Positions 7,033 through 16,539 are shown, numbered from the stretch's first letter. The stretch is DNA of 64,000 bases from Dongia rigui (GCF_034044635.1 NZ_JAXCLX010000003.1:541789-605788), one strand, 5' to 3'. Notes: a model not told the origin generated them from the letters alone. Translations and numbers: made by a program.

Positions 7033-8442
7033 ATGGATATCGCGGCCTTCCAACAGGCCGCCCTGGCGCTGCTGGGGCCCAAGGGCTTCATCACGGCGGC
7101 AGACGATCTCGCCCCGCATCTCACCGATTGGCGCAAGCTTTATCATGGCAAGGCCTGCGGGCTGGCCCTCCCCGCCAGTACGGACGAGGCTGCGGCACTG
7201 ATCAAATTGACAGCGCAATACAATGTTCCGGTCGTACCGCAGGGCGGCAATACCGGCCTCTCGGGTGCTGCGACCCCGGATCAGAGCGGGCAGACGCTCA
7301 TCGTCAACATGAAGCGCATGAACAGTATCCGCGCGCTCGATACCGCCAATGACACGATCATCGTCGAGGCGGGCTGCATCCTGCAGCAGATCCAGGAAGC
7401 AGCGGCGGCGGCTGACCGCTTCTTCCCCTTGAGCCTCACCGCCGAAGGCTCGTGCCAGATCGGGGGCAACCTCGCGACCAATGCCGGCGGCATCAACGTG
7501 CTGAAATACGGCAATGCCCGCGCCCTCACCCTGGGGTTGGAAGTGGTTCTGCCGGACGGATCGGTGCTGGATGCCCTCACCACCCTGCACAAGGACAATA
7601 CCGGTTACGACCTCAAACAGCTTTTCATCGGCGCGGAAGGCACACTGGGCCTCATCACCGCCGCGTCCTTGAAGCTCTTTCCGGCCTTCCGGGCACGCGC
7701 CACGGCCTTTGCCGGGTTGGCTTCGCTCGAGGCCGCCATTCCGGTGCTGGCGCGGCTGCGGGCCGCCACCGCGGACCAGTTGGTGAGTTTCGAATTGCTG
7801 CCGCGTTTCGGCCTCGACCTCGCGCAGAAGAATTTCAACCTGCGCCAGCCTTTGGACATCGCACCCGATTGGGTATTGCTGATCGAGGCGGCGACACCCT
7901 CGGCCGATTTCGACATCGCCCTCGCTTTGGAACGGGCATTGGGCGAGGCGTTGGAGGCAGACGAGATCGTCGACGGGTTGATGGCGGAATCCGACGCCCA
8001 ACGCCAGGCGCTGTGGGGCTTGCGTGAGGGCATCGTCAACGCCCAGCCCAAGGAAGGCGCCAGCATCAAGCACGATATCGCCGTGCCGGTCGCCAGCATC
8101 CCGGCCTTCGTGACGGAAGCCAGTGCCGCACTGGCGAGAGACTTCCCCACGGCGCGCCTGCTCTGCTTCGGCCATGTCGGCGACGGCAATTTGCATTTCA
8201 ACCTGCTGCAGCCCAAAGGCGGCGATCCAGCAGCATTCTTGGGGCTAGCCCCAGCGATCAACCGCCTGGTCCACGATCATGTTGCAGCGCATAAGGGCTC
8301 GATCAGCGCCGAACACGGCATCGGCCAATTGCGCCGGGGCGAACTTCAGCGCCTGAAAAGCCCGGTGGCGCTGGGCGTGATGCGGGCGCTCAAAGCCGCC
8401 CTCGACCCGGACGGGCGTTTTAACCCTGGTAAGGTTCTTTAA
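7033..8442 (+). CDS. FAD-linked D-2-hydroxyacid dehydrogenase (GlcD/D-2-hydroxyglutarate dehydrogenase type)
   Basis: A 469-residue flavoprotein of the VAO/PCMH fold. The FAD-binding half contains PQGGNTGLSG near residue 68 and IGGNLATNAGG near 143. The C-terminal half has the metal/substrate motifs HVGDGNLHFN near 385 and SAEHGIGQ near 425. These features match D-2-hydroxyglutarate, D-lactate or glycolate dehydrogenases. Length and motifs favour the D-2-hydroxyglutarate dehydrogenase-like branch, but substrate cannot be fixed. The ATG directly abuts the Anbu stop codon, so it is probably read from the same transcript, though it is not a known member of the Anbu module. Confidence 0.85.
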   Translation: MDIAAFQQAALALLGPKGFITAADDLAPHLTDWRKLYHGKACGLALPASTDEAAALIKLTAQYNVPVVPQGGNTGLSGAATPDQSGQTLIVNMKRMNSIRALDTANDTIIVEAGCILQQIQEAAAAADRFFPLSLTAEGSCQIGGNLATNAGGINVLKYGNARALTLGLEVVLPDGSVLDALTTLHKDNTGYDLKQLFIGAEGTLGLITAASLKLFPAFRARATAFAGLASLEAAIPVLARLRAATADQLVSFELLPRFGLDLAQKNFNLRQPLDIAPDWVLLIEAATPSADFDIALALERALGEALEADEIVDGLMAESDAQRQALWGLREGIVNAQPKEGASIKHDIAVPVASIPAFVTEASAALARDFPTARLLCFGHVGDGNLHFNLLQPKGGDPAAFLGLAPAINRLVHDHVAAHKGSISAEHGIGQLRRGELQRLKSPVALGVMRALKAALDPDGRFNPGKVL

Positions 8443-9097
8443 CCTCTCCCAGAGGTATAGAGCCGATGTCGTCGATCGATGTCTGAAAGTGCGGACTCAC
8501 CGGCGTGACCGCTTCTGGCACCGCGAACTCTTTGGCAAGAAATCGCCGTTGCGCCTCATTTAGGCAGCGAAAGAGCGTGCTCGCGCGTGACTTAGGTGAA
8601 AGATGGCGCACGTAAACCCTGGGATTTAGCGAATGCCATTCGCCGAACGTATTCTTGCCCGGAACGCAAAAGGTGACCCGGTATTCCGACGGCCCGGTCT
8701 CCTGCTCGACCTCCTCAATAGCCAGTGACGAAATACGAGCCCACGCAATTTCCTCGTCACCCAGCCATAGAGAATCATGGGCGATGATCAAACTGCGATC
8801 GGCGTCCTTGCCTCGTTTGACATAGAGAGTCACGCCAATACCGGAAATGAGGGTAGCGATGACGAAAATCGGAATGCCAGCCCTTTCAGAGAATTGCCAT
8901 ACAATCGCGACACTCATGAACATCATGACAGTGGCAACGCCGGCGAAAAGAAGAAGAGCGCTTTGCTCAGCAGCCTCGGCATTGTGAAGGGGCAGCAGCA
9001 GAACCGGTAACGGCAGCAGCCGGTCAGGTGGCATTAACTGGTCGTCCGGGGCAGATAGCATATCGGCAGGAAGCCCTTGGAAGAATTCGTTAACCAA
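8420..9097 (-). CDS. Unknown membrane protein with C-terminal cytosolic domain
   Basis: A 225-residue protein with two adjacent hydrophobic spans (around residues 45-65 and 75-93) separated by a short loop. A soluble region follows that is rich in beta-type sequence (SLIIAHDSLWLGDEEIAWARISSLAIEE), as in PH-like domains attached to membrane hairpins. The start appears to be TTG, five bases after AGGA; the first ATG in frame would remove 12 residues. The gene converges with and overlaps the flavoprotein gene by 23 bases. I do not recognise the family and assign no function. Confidence 0.6.
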   Translation of the reverse strand: MVNEFFQGLPADMLSAPDDQLMPPDRLLPLPVLLLPLHNAEAAEQSALLLFAGVATVMMFMSVAIVWQFSERAGIPIFVIATLISGIGVTLYVKRGKDADRSLIIAHDSLWLGDEEIAWARISSLAIEEVEQETGPSEYRVTFCVPGKNTFGEWHSLNPRVYVRHLSPKSRASTLFRCLNEAQRRFLAKEFAVPEAVTPVSPHFQTSIDDIGSIPLGEVKEPYQG

Positions 9098-9153
9098 GCC
9101 TATCCTATATTTTAAAGCTCGTTAAGCTAGGAACACTCGGTCAGGGGACGTCC

Positions 9154-10944
9154 ATGAGTGCCTATGAAGCGCCGCTGAAGGAAATCCTGTTCACGCTGGA
9201 AGAGATCGCGGGTCTCCCTGAGATCGCGACACTGCCGGGTTATGAGGAAGCAGCGCCCGAAACCGTGGCGGCGATTTTTGAGGCGGCTGGCGTCTTTGCC
9301 GGCGAGATTTTGGCGCCCATCAACAAAAACGGCGACAAGGGCTGCGTCTTCAAGGACGGCCAAGTCACGACACCCGCCGGCTATCGCGACGCCTATCAGC
9401 GTTTCGTCGCCGATGGCTGGAACGCGGTCGGCTTCGACCCGGCCTATGGCGGCCAAGGCATGCCCTGGGCCATCGTCACGGCACTGCAGGAGATCTGGAA
9501 CGGCGGCAGTGTTGCCTTTGCCGCCTGCCCGATGCTGACCCAAGCCGCGGTCGAGGCGCTCTATCACCACGGCACCGAGGCGCAGAAGCAGAAATATCTG
9601 CCCAAACTGGTGAGCGGCGAGTGGACCGGCACGATGAATTTGACCGAGCCGCAGGCCGGTACCGATCTTGGCGCTATTCGCACGCGCGCGGAAGACGACG
9701 GCAAGGGCGGGTATCTGCTCAAAGGCCAGAAGATCTTCATCACCCATGGCGAGCATGATTTCGTGCCCAACATCATCCACATGGTGCTGGCGCGCCATCC
9801 GGGTGGGCCGGCCGGGCATAAGGGCCTGTCGCTCTATGTGGCGCCGAAGTTCCTGGTGAATGATGACGGAACGCTTGGCGCACGCAACGACGTGACATGC
9901 GTGTCCATCGAACACAAATTGGGCCTGCATGGATCGCCCACCTGCGTCATGGCCTATGGCGAGAAGGGCGGCGCGCAGGCCGAACTCGTCGGCGAAGCGT
10001 TGCAGGGCCTGCCGCATATGTTCACCATGATGAACAACGCGCGCCTTACCGTCGGCGTGCAGGGCATCGGCATCGCCGAGCGCGCGACGCAACATGCCGC
10101 GGCCTATGCGCGGGCGCGCGTGCAATCCGCCGTGGTCGGCGCACCGGCGGGAAGCAGTCTTCCTATCCTGTATCATGCCGACGTGCGGCGGAACCTCGCC
10201 ACCATGCGGGCGCTGACGCAAGGGTCGCGGGCGCTGGCGCTGTTCACCGCAGGCGCCCTCGACCGCGCCAAGAACCATCCCGACAAGCAGATCGCCGCGC
10301 AGAACCAGGCGCTGGTCGATCTCATGATCCCGATCGTCAAGGCGTGGAGCACCGACAACGGCATCCGCACCTCGTCGCTCGGCGTCCAGGTTCATGGCGG
10401 CGCCGGCTTCATCGAGGAGACGGGGGCGGCACAGCATTATCGCGACGCCCGCATCTTTGCGATCTATGAAGGGACCAACGGCATCCAGGCGATCGACTTG
10501 GTCGGGCGCAAGATCCAGCGTGACGACGGCCGCACGATGCGGGGGCTGATCGACCACATGACTGTCGATCTTGCAGGGTTCGGTGTCCAGGGCGACGACT
10601 TGCCGGCGCTCCATGACCGGCTGATGCCGGCCGTCCAGCGCTTAGGTTCCGGTACCGATTACATCCTGATGGCAGGGAAGAAAGACCCCAATCTGGGCCT
10701 GGCCGTGGCGCAGCCTTATCTTAATCTCTGCGGCACAATCATTGCCGGCTGGCTGCTGGCCAAAGAAGCCCTTGCCGCTGCCAAGCGCCTTGCCGCCGGC
10801 GATGGCGACGCCGCCTTCCTCAAAGGGCGGATCGCGATGGCCCGCTTTTATGCCGATAACATCCTGGCCGAAAGCGCCGGACATCTGGCGCAAATCCATG
10901 GTGGTGCCGAGAGCCTGCTGCGGATCGACCCGGAGAGTTTGTGA
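9154..10944 (+). CDS. Acyl-CoA dehydrogenase (long form)
   Basis: A 596-residue flavoenzyme oxidising an acyl-CoA to the enoyl-CoA in the cytosol. Visible landmarks are the FAD-binding TEPQAGTDLGAIRT near residue 167, KIFITHGEHD near 197, VQVHGGAGFIEETG near 412 and YEGTNGIQAIDLVGR near 437, which carries the catalytic Glu of the family. The length, with roughly 120 residues beyond YEGTNGIQ, fits the extended subgroup that includes DmdC-type enzymes, but substrate chain length cannot be read from sequence. An AGGGG ribosome-binding site precedes the ATG. It is divergent from the unknown membrane protein and followed by a palindromic repeat. Confidence 0.9.
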   Translation: MSAYEAPLKEILFTLEEIAGLPEIATLPGYEEAAPETVAAIFEAAGVFAGEILAPINKNGDKGCVFKDGQVTTPAGYRDAYQRFVADGWNAVGFDPAYGGQGMPWAIVTALQEIWNGGSVAFAACPMLTQAAVEALYHHGTEAQKQKYLPKLVSGEWTGTMNLTEPQAGTDLGAIRTRAEDDGKGGYLLKGQKIFITHGEHDFVPNIIHMVLARHPGGPAGHKGLSLYVAPKFLVNDDGTLGARNDVTCVSIEHKLGLHGSPTCVMAYGEKGGAQAELVGEALQGLPHMFTMMNNARLTVGVQGIGIAERATQHAAAYARARVQSAVVGAPAGSSLPILYHADVRRNLATMRALTQGSRALALFTAGALDRAKNHPDKQIAAQNQALVDLMIPIVKAWSTDNGIRTSSLGVQVHGGAGFIEETGAAQHYRDARIFAIYEGTNGIQAIDLVGRKIQRDDGRTMRGLIDHMTVDLAGFGVQGDDLPALHDRLMPAVQRLGSGTDYILMAGKKDPNLGLAVAQPYLNLCGTIIAGWLLAKEALAAAKRLAAGDGDAAFLKGRIAMARFYADNILAESAGHLAQIHGGAESLLRIDPESL

Positions 10945-10950
10945 CTCCTT

Positions 10951-11028
10951 CGTCATCCCCGGGCTTGACCCGGGGATCCACTGGTGCAGTTGAGAGAGTG
11001 GATGCCTGGGTCAAGCCCGGGCATGACG
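10951..11028. repeat. Dispersed palindromic repeat, family A, copy 1
   Basis: The 78-base element has two arms of about 31 bases, beginning GTCATCCCCGGGCTTGACC and ending in the near-complement GGTCAAGCCCGGGCATGAC, around a short spacer. The arms differ at three positions. It lies between the converging acyl-CoA dehydrogenase and ABC ATPase genes, and a T-run follows it on the plus strand (11032-11037), so it could double as a terminator. Related copies are at 28274-28393 and 48893-48968, with a half-copy at 29495-29549. Confidence 0.9.
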
Positions 11029-11044
11029 GCATTTTTTGATCGTC

Positions 11045-12133
11045 TTATTTCCCCAACACCAGCACGTCGGCCGGCGAGAAGGTCACGACAGCGGCGGTAC
11101 CGCGTTCGGGGGGTGTCACGCCTGGATTGTTGAAGGTGTCGAGCGAGAGGAGATCGGTGCCGATACGCACCTTGATGCGGACGACGGACCCCAGAAAGGC
11201 CACGTCCTCGATCGCACCAGTGAGACGGTTGCGCGTCGCTAGGTCCGCGGTGTTCATTGTGGCACCCTGGCCGCCGAAGCCTTCCAGCGTCGCCACTTCG
11301 GGCCGAAGGGCGATGGCGCAGTCGGCCCCTGCGGCGGCACTGCCAAGGCCGCGGCCGACACTCACGCGCTGGCCAGCGATGTCGACCGTGCCGGCATCGA
11401 CGACCTTGCCATTAAGCACGCTCAAAGTGCCGACGAAATTGGCGACGAAGCGGGTCGTGGGATGATTATAGATATCGAACGGCACGCCGACCTGGTCGAC
11501 CCGGCCCTCATTCATGACCACGACCCGGTCCGACATGGAAAGCGCTTCTTCCTGGTCATGGGTCACATAGATGGTGGTGATGCCCAGTTTCCGCTGCAGC
11601 GAGCGAATTTCCTCGCGCAGCGAGACGCGGATCTTGGCATCGAGTGCCGACAAAGGCTCGTCGAGCAACAGCACCTGCGGCTTCACCGCAATGGCGCGTG
11701 CCAAGGCGACGCGCTGCTGCTGGCCGCCGGAAAGCTGATAGGGATAGCGTTCGGCAAGATGCGGCAGCTTGATGATGTTCAGCATCTCGTCGACGCGCGG
11801 TCCGATATCGGCCGCCTGCCACTTCGCGACCTTGAGGCCGAAGGCAACGTTCTGCGCCACCGTCATGTTGGGGAAGAGGGCATAGGATTGGAACACCATG
11901 CCGACATTGCGCTGGTTGGGTCTGAGATGCGTGATGTCCTTGCCTTCGATCGTGATCGAACCCGAACTCGGCAATTCAAACCCGGCGACCATGCGCAATG
12001 TCGTGGTCTTGCCGCAGCCGGACGGCCCAAGGAACGAGACGAATTCGCCCCGCTCGATGGCAAGGTCGAAATGCTGCACGACCACGTTCTGGGCGAAGGA
12101 TTTGCGAACTTCCTTCAGTTCAAGAAACGCCAT
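11045..12133 (-). CDS. ABC transporter ATP-binding protein (PotA/FbpC type)
   Basis: A 362-residue importer ATPase of the polyamine/iron/thiamine group. It shows Walker A GPSGCGKTT near residue 38, Q-loop MVFQSYALFPNM near 84, signature LSGGQQQR near 135, Walker B VLLLDEPLSALD near 155 and the H-loop VTHDQEEA near 192, with a C-terminal TOBE domain. The first ATG, after AGAGGTAG, is preferred over an upstream TTG. It is the last gene of a five-gene minus-strand unit: binding protein 2, binding protein 1, permease, permease, ATPase. The substrate is unknown. The neighbouring hydrolase suggests an organophosphorus compound as one option, which is inference. Confidence 0.9.
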   Translation of the reverse strand: MAFLELKEVRKSFAQNVVVQHFDLAIERGEFVSFLGPSGCGKTTTLRMVAGFELPSSGSITIEGKDITHLRPNQRNVGMVFQSYALFPNMTVAQNVAFGLKVAKWQAADIGPRVDEMLNIIKLPHLAERYPYQLSGGQQQRVALARAIAVKPQVLLLDEPLSALDAKIRVSLREEIRSLQRKLGITTIYVTHDQEEALSMSDRVVVMNEGRVDQVGVPFDIYNHPTTRFVANFVGTLSVLNGKVVDAGTVDIAGQRVSVGRGLGSAAAGADCAIALRPEVATLEGFGGQGATMNTADLATRNRLTGAIEDVAFLGSVVRIKVRIGTDLLSLDTFNNPGVTPPERGTAAVVTFSPADVLVLGK

Positions 12134-12178
12134 GACTCTACCTCTGTTCAAAACATGCTGGTGATCCGGGCGACCGGA

Positions 12179-12964
12179 TCAGCCCGCATGCTTGGTCTGT
12201 TTCGCGCGGCCGAAGACATTGATCAGGCCCATGCATGCCCAGGTGAGCACGAAGGCCATGACCGCCAGGGCCGATGGTTCATAGGCGCGGTTGGCGCCGA
12301 CAAGCTGCAGATAGGGACCGAAAGCCGGCCGATTGAGCAGGCTCGCCATGGTGAATTCGCCGATGACGATGGCAAAGGTGAGGAACGCGCCGGATAGGAT
12401 GGCGCTGCGCACATTCGGCAGGATCACCTTGAAGAGGATCGTCGTCCAGCCGGCACCAAGATTTTCGGCAGCCTCGGTCAGCGTGCGCACATCAATGGCC
12501 CGCAGACCCGTATCGACGGCGCGGTACATGTAAGGGAGCGCCAGTGTCACATAGGAGAGTGCCAGCAGCAGATCGGTCGACCACACCTGCGCCGTCAAGG
12601 GAAGGATGGACGAGCTGTTGTAGAGCCGAAGATAACCGAAGACGATGACGATGGCCGGGATGACCAGCGGCAGCAGGGTGATGAATTCGATCACCGGGCG
12701 CAGCTTGCGCAGGCGCAGCTGCACCCAATAGGCCGTCGGTACGACGATGAGGACGCCAATGACGATTGTGGCCAGGGCCATACCGCAGGAATAGAGGAAG
12801 GAATCCTGGAAGGCCGTATCGGCAAAGACCGAGCGATAGGCGTCAAAGCTGTATTCGCCGCGACGCATGCGCAAGCTGAACTCAAAGGTGCCGATCAACG
12901 GCACCACGAAATAGAGCGTGCCGATGACAAGGGCGATCCAGGAACCGAGACGGGATTGTTTCAT
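12179..12964 (-). CDS. ABC transporter permease (PotC type)
   Basis: A 261-residue inner-membrane permease with about six hydrophobic segments. The cytoplasmic coupling loop with the EAA-like motif is near residue 145 (TEAAENLGAGWTTILFKVILPNVRSAI). It would pair with the permease encoded immediately upstream and the ATPase downstream. The ATG has a distant GGAAAGG ribosome-binding site and lies 22 bases after the upstream stop. It belongs to the binding-protein-dependent transport inner-membrane family. Substrate cannot be inferred from this subunit. Confidence 0.88.
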   Translation of the reverse strand: MKQSRLGSWIALVIGTLYFVVPLIGTFEFSLRMRRGEYSFDAYRSVFADTAFQDSFLYSCGMALATIVIGVLIVVPTAYWVQLRLRKLRPVIEFITLLPLVIPAIVIVFGYLRLYNSSSILPLTAQVWSTDLLLALSYVTLALPYMYRAVDTGLRAIDVRTLTEAAENLGAGWTTILFKVILPNVRSAILSGAFLTFAIVIGEFTMASLLNRPAFGPYLQLVGANRAYEPSALAVMAFVLTWACMGLINVFGRAKQTKHAG

Positions 12965-12986
12965 CGTGAGGACCTTTCCCGCCGCG

Positions 12987-13889
12987 TCATCGCAACCATC
13001 TTTCGCTGCGACCGCGCAGCCAGATATAGGCGCCGTTGGTGCAGCCGGTGATGAAGATCATGCCAAGCGCCAGGGCATAGCCGAGATTGGGGTTGTGCAG
13101 CACGTCACCGCGGATCTGCGCATAGAGCAGGATGGTGATGATGTTGAGCGAGCTGCCGGTCAGCGCATAGGCCGTGGCGATGGCACCAAAGGCGTTGGCG
13201 AACAGCAGCAAAGTGCAGCCCAGGATGCTGGGCCACAGGATCGGGAAGGCGACATGCACCCAGTATTGGAAGACGCTGGCGCCCAGGATCTCCGACGCTT
13301 CGCGCCATTCGCGCTTCAGCCCGTCCAGGGCCGGCGTCAGGATGAGGACCATCAGCGGAATCTGGAAATAGAGATAGGTGAGCGTCAGGCCCCAGAAGGA
13401 GAGCAGGTTGAAGCCGGTCGCATAGATGTTGAAGCCGAAGAATTTCACCAGAATCACGGTCACCAGGCCGGTGCGCCCCAAGGTTGCGAGAAAGGCGAAA
13501 GCAAGCGGCAGGCCGGCGAAATTGGAGGCAACACCTGAAAAGGTCATCAATGTCGGGCGGATCCAGCCGGGCAGGCCACCGAGAACAACGGCATAGGCAA
13601 GACCGAAACCGATGAGCGCGCCGACGATGGCAGAAGCGCCGCTCACCTTGATGCTGATCCAATAGGCACTCATGATCGAGGGCTGGAACAGATCGAAGAT
13701 ATTCTGCAGCGTGAAATTGCCGTCCGGATCCTGGAAACCGCCGATGATGAGATAGAGCGTCGGCAGAATGAGGAACATGAGGGCGAAGACCAGGAAGGGG
13801 GCGACCCCCACCCAGGCCCAGGCGGCCTGCATGAATTGAAGGCGCGCGACGCCGGCCGGCGCGGGCGGATTGCTGTTCTGCTGCGACAT
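12987..13889 (-). CDS. ABC transporter permease (PotB type)
   Basis: A 300-residue permease, first of the two membrane subunits. It has an Asn/Pro-rich N-terminus (SQQNSNPPAPAG), a hydrophobic span near residues 25-45 and a coupling loop REASEILGASVFQYWVHV near 210. The ATG at 13889 was chosen over a TTG three codons upstream. It lies behind a hairpin terminator-like structure that separates it from the abundant binding-protein gene, a common way to keep permease levels below binding-protein levels. Confidence 0.88.
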   Translation of the reverse strand: MSQQNSNPPAPAGVARLQFMQAAWAWVGVAPFLVFALMFLILPTLYLIIGGFQDPDGNFTLQNIFDLFQPSIMSAYWISIKVSGASAIVGALIGFGLAYAVVLGGLPGWIRPTLMTFSGVASNFAGLPLAFAFLATLGRTGLVTVILVKFFGFNIYATGFNLLSFWGLTLTYLYFQIPLMVLILTPALDGLKREWREASEILGASVFQYWVHVAFPILWPSILGCTLLLFANAFGAIATAYALTGSSLNIITILLYAQIRGDVLHNPNLGYALALGMIFITGCTNGAYIWLRGRSERWLR

Positions 13890-13956
13890 CTTCCCCAAGA
13901 TCCAACGGCCGAATACCTGGCGCGCACCGCACGCCCCTCGATCCGGCCTCTACTTA

Positions 13957-14001
13957 AACGAAAACCGCGCCAGCACCGGGCATGCCCGAATGCTGGCGCG
14001 G
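13957..14001 (-). terminator. Hairpin downstream of binding protein gene 1
   Basis: CCGCGCCAGCA at 13965-13975 pairs perfectly with TGCTGGCGCGG at 13991-14001 around a loop that is itself partly self-complementary. Read on the minus strand the hairpin is followed by TTTTCGTTT. It lies in the gap between the binding-protein gene and the permease gene, so it probably attenuates rather than stops transcription. Confidence 0.75.
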
Positions 14002-14022
14002 CTCATCTTACCCCGCGCAGTG

Positions 14023-15135
14023 TTACTGCACGTTGGCGCCGACCACCTCGTCCCACTTCTTGGTGATCACTTCCTTGGCCGCACCCTGCTCCTCGAGCGT
14101 CGGGAAATAGGCCTTCGCGTAGGCATCAGCCGGCGGCAGCTTGTCGAGCATTTCCTGCGGCACCTTGCCATTGGCCACCAGATCGTTGAAGCGGATCGGG
14201 TGGCAGTAGCCCTTCAGCCAGCCGAGCTGACCTTCGTCGGAATAAAGGTATTCCATCCACAGCTTGGCGGCATTCGGGTGCGGTGCATAGGCGCTGATCG
14301 CCTGCACGTAAACGCCCGCCAGAACGGTGCTGGTCGGCACGACGACTTCCACCGGCGGGTTGCCCTTCAAGGTGTCGCGATCGGCCAGCGCCAGGTAATC
14401 CCAGCGGATGATGATCGGGGTCGACCCCTGCGCGAGGCTCGCGGCCTTGCCGATCACCGGCACGAAATTGCCGGCCTTGTTGAGGTCGGCAAAGAACTTC
14501 AGGCCAGCTTCGCCGGCTTCGGCGCCAGCCTTGGCGCCGGTGGACATGCCGGCACCGTGGACGCCGATGATGGCGGCGTTCGAGGCGCGCGGGTCACCGG
14601 CAAGCGCCACGGAGTTGGCGTATTCCGGCTTCTGCAGATCGGCCCAATCCTTGGGCACGTTCTTGACGATATCGGTGTTCACTTCGAAGGAGAGCACACC
14701 GTAGTAATCGCCATACCAATAGCCGTCCGCATCCTTGGCACTCTCCGGGATCGAATCCCAGGTCGCGACCTTGTACGGCTGAATGAGGCCCTCGGCCTTC
14801 GAAGACGGACCAAAGGCAAGACCGACGTCGATCACGTCCGGCGCCTGCGGGCCCTTGTTGTCCTTGTTCGCCTTGATGGCTTCGATCTCGTCGCCCGAAC
14901 CCGCATCCGGGTTGAGCTCGTTGACTTTGAGGCCGTACTTCGCCTTGAAGCCTTCGATGAGGTCGCCATAGCCGCACCAGTCATGCGGCAGCGCGATCGT
15001 GGTGAGTTCGCCTTCGGCCTTGGCGGCCTTCACTAGGTCTTCCATCGAATCGGCAGCGGCGAAGCTGGTCATCAGCGCGGTCGTCGACATCAACGTCGCG
15101 AGCGAGAGCGCAACGGAGCGCGTAACGAATTTCAT
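14023..15135 (-). CDS. Periplasmic solute-binding protein 1 (PotD/FbpA-like)
   Basis: A 370-residue secreted binding protein. The chosen ATG (MKFVTRSVALSL) gives a clean signal peptide ending near SFAAAD and sits after GGGAGG; an upstream in-frame start would add 22 residues with no signal character. The mature protein has the type II periplasmic-binding pattern of the polyamine/iron/phosphonate group, with TTIALPHDWCGYGDLI near residue 42 and a paired cysteine motif near the C-terminus (KGYCHPIRF). It is closely similar, and identical in length, to the protein of the next gene upstream. Two binding proteins therefore feed one permease pair. Confidence 0.88.
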   Translation of the reverse strand: MKFVTRSVALSLATLMSTTALMTSFAAADSMEDLVKAAKAEGELTTIALPHDWCGYGDLIEGFKAKYGLKVNELNPDAGSGDEIEAIKANKDNKGPQAPDVIDVGLAFGPSSKAEGLIQPYKVATWDSIPESAKDADGYWYGDYYGVLSFEVNTDIVKNVPKDWADLQKPEYANSVALAGDPRASNAAIIGVHGAGMSTGAKAGAEAGEAGLKFFADLNKAGNFVPVIGKAASLAQGSTPIIIRWDYLALADRDTLKGNPPVEVVVPTSTVLAGVYVQAISAYAPHPNAAKLWMEYLYSDEGQLGWLKGYCHPIRFNDLVANGKVPQEMLDKLPPADAYAKAYFPTLEEQGAAKEVITKKWDEVVGANVQ

Positions 15136-15373
15136 AGGTACCTCCCAAAGGTCCGGTAAGAGTGATCTACCAAGCAGGCTTATTGTTGTGGTGTCATGCA
15201 AACTTCACTTGACAGTGTTTCACATTGATCACGCCACCTTCGTTTGTCAAGGCGACCCGAAAGTGAAACGAAAGTCCAAACCTGCGGTGCGCGCTTAAAG
15301 CATGGGATCGATGACAGTTTCGTGAAGCCATCTTCGATTTTGCATTGCGGCAGAAAATTTGGTGGCGAGAAGA

Positions 15374-15403
15374 GGGTGCCGGCCAAAGCATTGGCCGACA
15401 CCC
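15374..15403 (-). terminator. Hairpin downstream of binding protein gene 2
   Basis: GGGTGCCGGCCAA and TTGGCCGACACCC form a 13-bp stem with one mismatch and a four-base loop. On the minus strand the stem is followed by TCTTCTC. It lies 24 bases after the stop of the second binding-protein gene. The remaining spacer to the first binding-protein start (15136-15373) holds no recognised gene and may contain a separate promoter. Confidence 0.65.
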
Positions 15404-15426
15404 GTTCTTGCATCGGATGACGGCCC

Positions 15427-16539
15427 TTACTTCACCTCGGCGCCGACCACCTTGTCCCAGTTCGTGGTGATGTATTCCTTGGCGCCGTGCTGTTCGTCGA
15501 GCGTCGGGAAGCTTGCCTTCTCATAGGCGGCGGCCGGCGGCAGCTTGTCGAGCATCTCCTGCGGCACCTTGCCGTTCTTCACCAGATCGTTGAAGCGGAT
15601 CGGGTGGCAGTAGCCCTTCAGCCAGCCGAGCTGACCCTCGTCGGAATAGAGATACTCCATCCACAGCTTCGCGGCATTGGGATGCGGCGCGTAGGCGCTG
15701 ATCGCCTGGACGTAGACGCCAGCCAGCACGGTGCTCTCCGGCACGACGACCTCGACCGGCGGGTTGCCCTTCAGCGTGTCGCGATCGGCGAGCGCCAGAT
15801 AGTCCCAGCGCAGGATGATCGGCGTCGTTCCTTGCGCCAGGCTGTTGGCCTTGCCGCCCACCGGCACGAAGTTACCCGACTTGTTGAGCTTGGCGAAGAA
15901 ATCGAGCCCCGCCTTGCCGGCATCGTGGCCGGGCTTGGCGCCGGTCGACAGACCCGCCGCATAGATCGACATGATGCCTTCATTGCCGGTGCGCGGATCG
16001 CCGGAGAGGGCGACCATGTTGGCGTATTCAGGCTTCAAGAGATCGGCAAAATCCGTCGGCACATCCTTGACGATGTCGGTGTTCACCTCGAAGGAGAGCA
16101 CGCCGTAATAGTCGCCATACCAATAGCCCTCGGCATCCTTTGCGCTGTCGGGGATCGTTGCCCAGGTTGCGACCTTGTAAGGCTGCACCAGGCCCTCGGC
16201 CTTGGACGACGGGCCGAAGCCCAATCCGACATCGATGACATCCGGCGCCTGCGGACCCTTGTTGTCCTTGTTGGACTTGATCGCCTCGATCTCGTCGCCC
16301 GAGCCGCCATCGGGGTTGAGCTCGTTGACCTTCAGGCCGTATTTGGCTTTGAAGTTCTCAATGAGCTCGCCATAGCCGCACCAGTCATGCGGCAAAGCGA
16401 TGGTGGTCAGCTCGCCTTCGGCCTGCGCCGCCTTTACCAGTTCATCAAGGGGTGCCGCCCCGGCAAAGCCGGTCGAAAGTGCTGTCGTCGTCGTCAGCGT
16501 GGCAAGGCCAAGGGCTGCCAGGCGTTTCATGGATGTCAT
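15427..16539 (-). CDS. Periplasmic solute-binding protein 2, tandem paralogue
   Basis: A 370-residue binding protein with a signal peptide (MTSMKRLAALGLATLTTTTA, ending near GFAGAA). The start after GGGGAG was chosen over an upstream in-frame ATG. Long stretches are identical to the protein encoded at 14023-15135, including ALPHDWCGYGEL, the APDVIDVGL segment and the C-terminal KGYCHPIRFNDLV. Differences concentrate in the middle third (SIYAAGLSTGAKPGHDAG against VHGAGMSTGAKAGAEAG), which may tune ligand range. It is the promoter-proximal gene of the ABC operon and is divergent from the hydrolase gene at 16765. Confidence 0.88.
   Translation of the reverse strand: MTSMKRLAALGLATLTTTTALSTGFAGAAPLDELVKAAQAEGELTTIALPHDWCGYGELIENFKAKYGLKVNELNPDGGSGDEIEAIKSNKDNKGPQAPDVIDVGLGFGPSSKAEGLVQPYKVATWATIPDSAKDAEGYWYGDYYGVLSFEVNTDIVKDVPTDFADLLKPEYANMVALSGDPRTGNEGIMSIYAAGLSTGAKPGHDAGKAGLDFFAKLNKSGNFVPVGGKANSLAQGTTPIILRWDYLALADRDTLKGNPPVEVVVPESTVLAGVYVQAISAYAPHPNAAKLWMEYLYSDEGQLGWLKGYCHPIRFNDLVKNGKVPQEMLDKLPPAAAYEKASFPTLDEQHGAKEYITTNWDKVVGAEVK

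Noticed and set aside
6223-8196. A 657-codon open frame antisense to Anbu and the flavoprotein gene
   Set aside because: Both plus-strand genes have clear family motifs. The antisense product is His/Arg/Gln-rich and low in family-like features.
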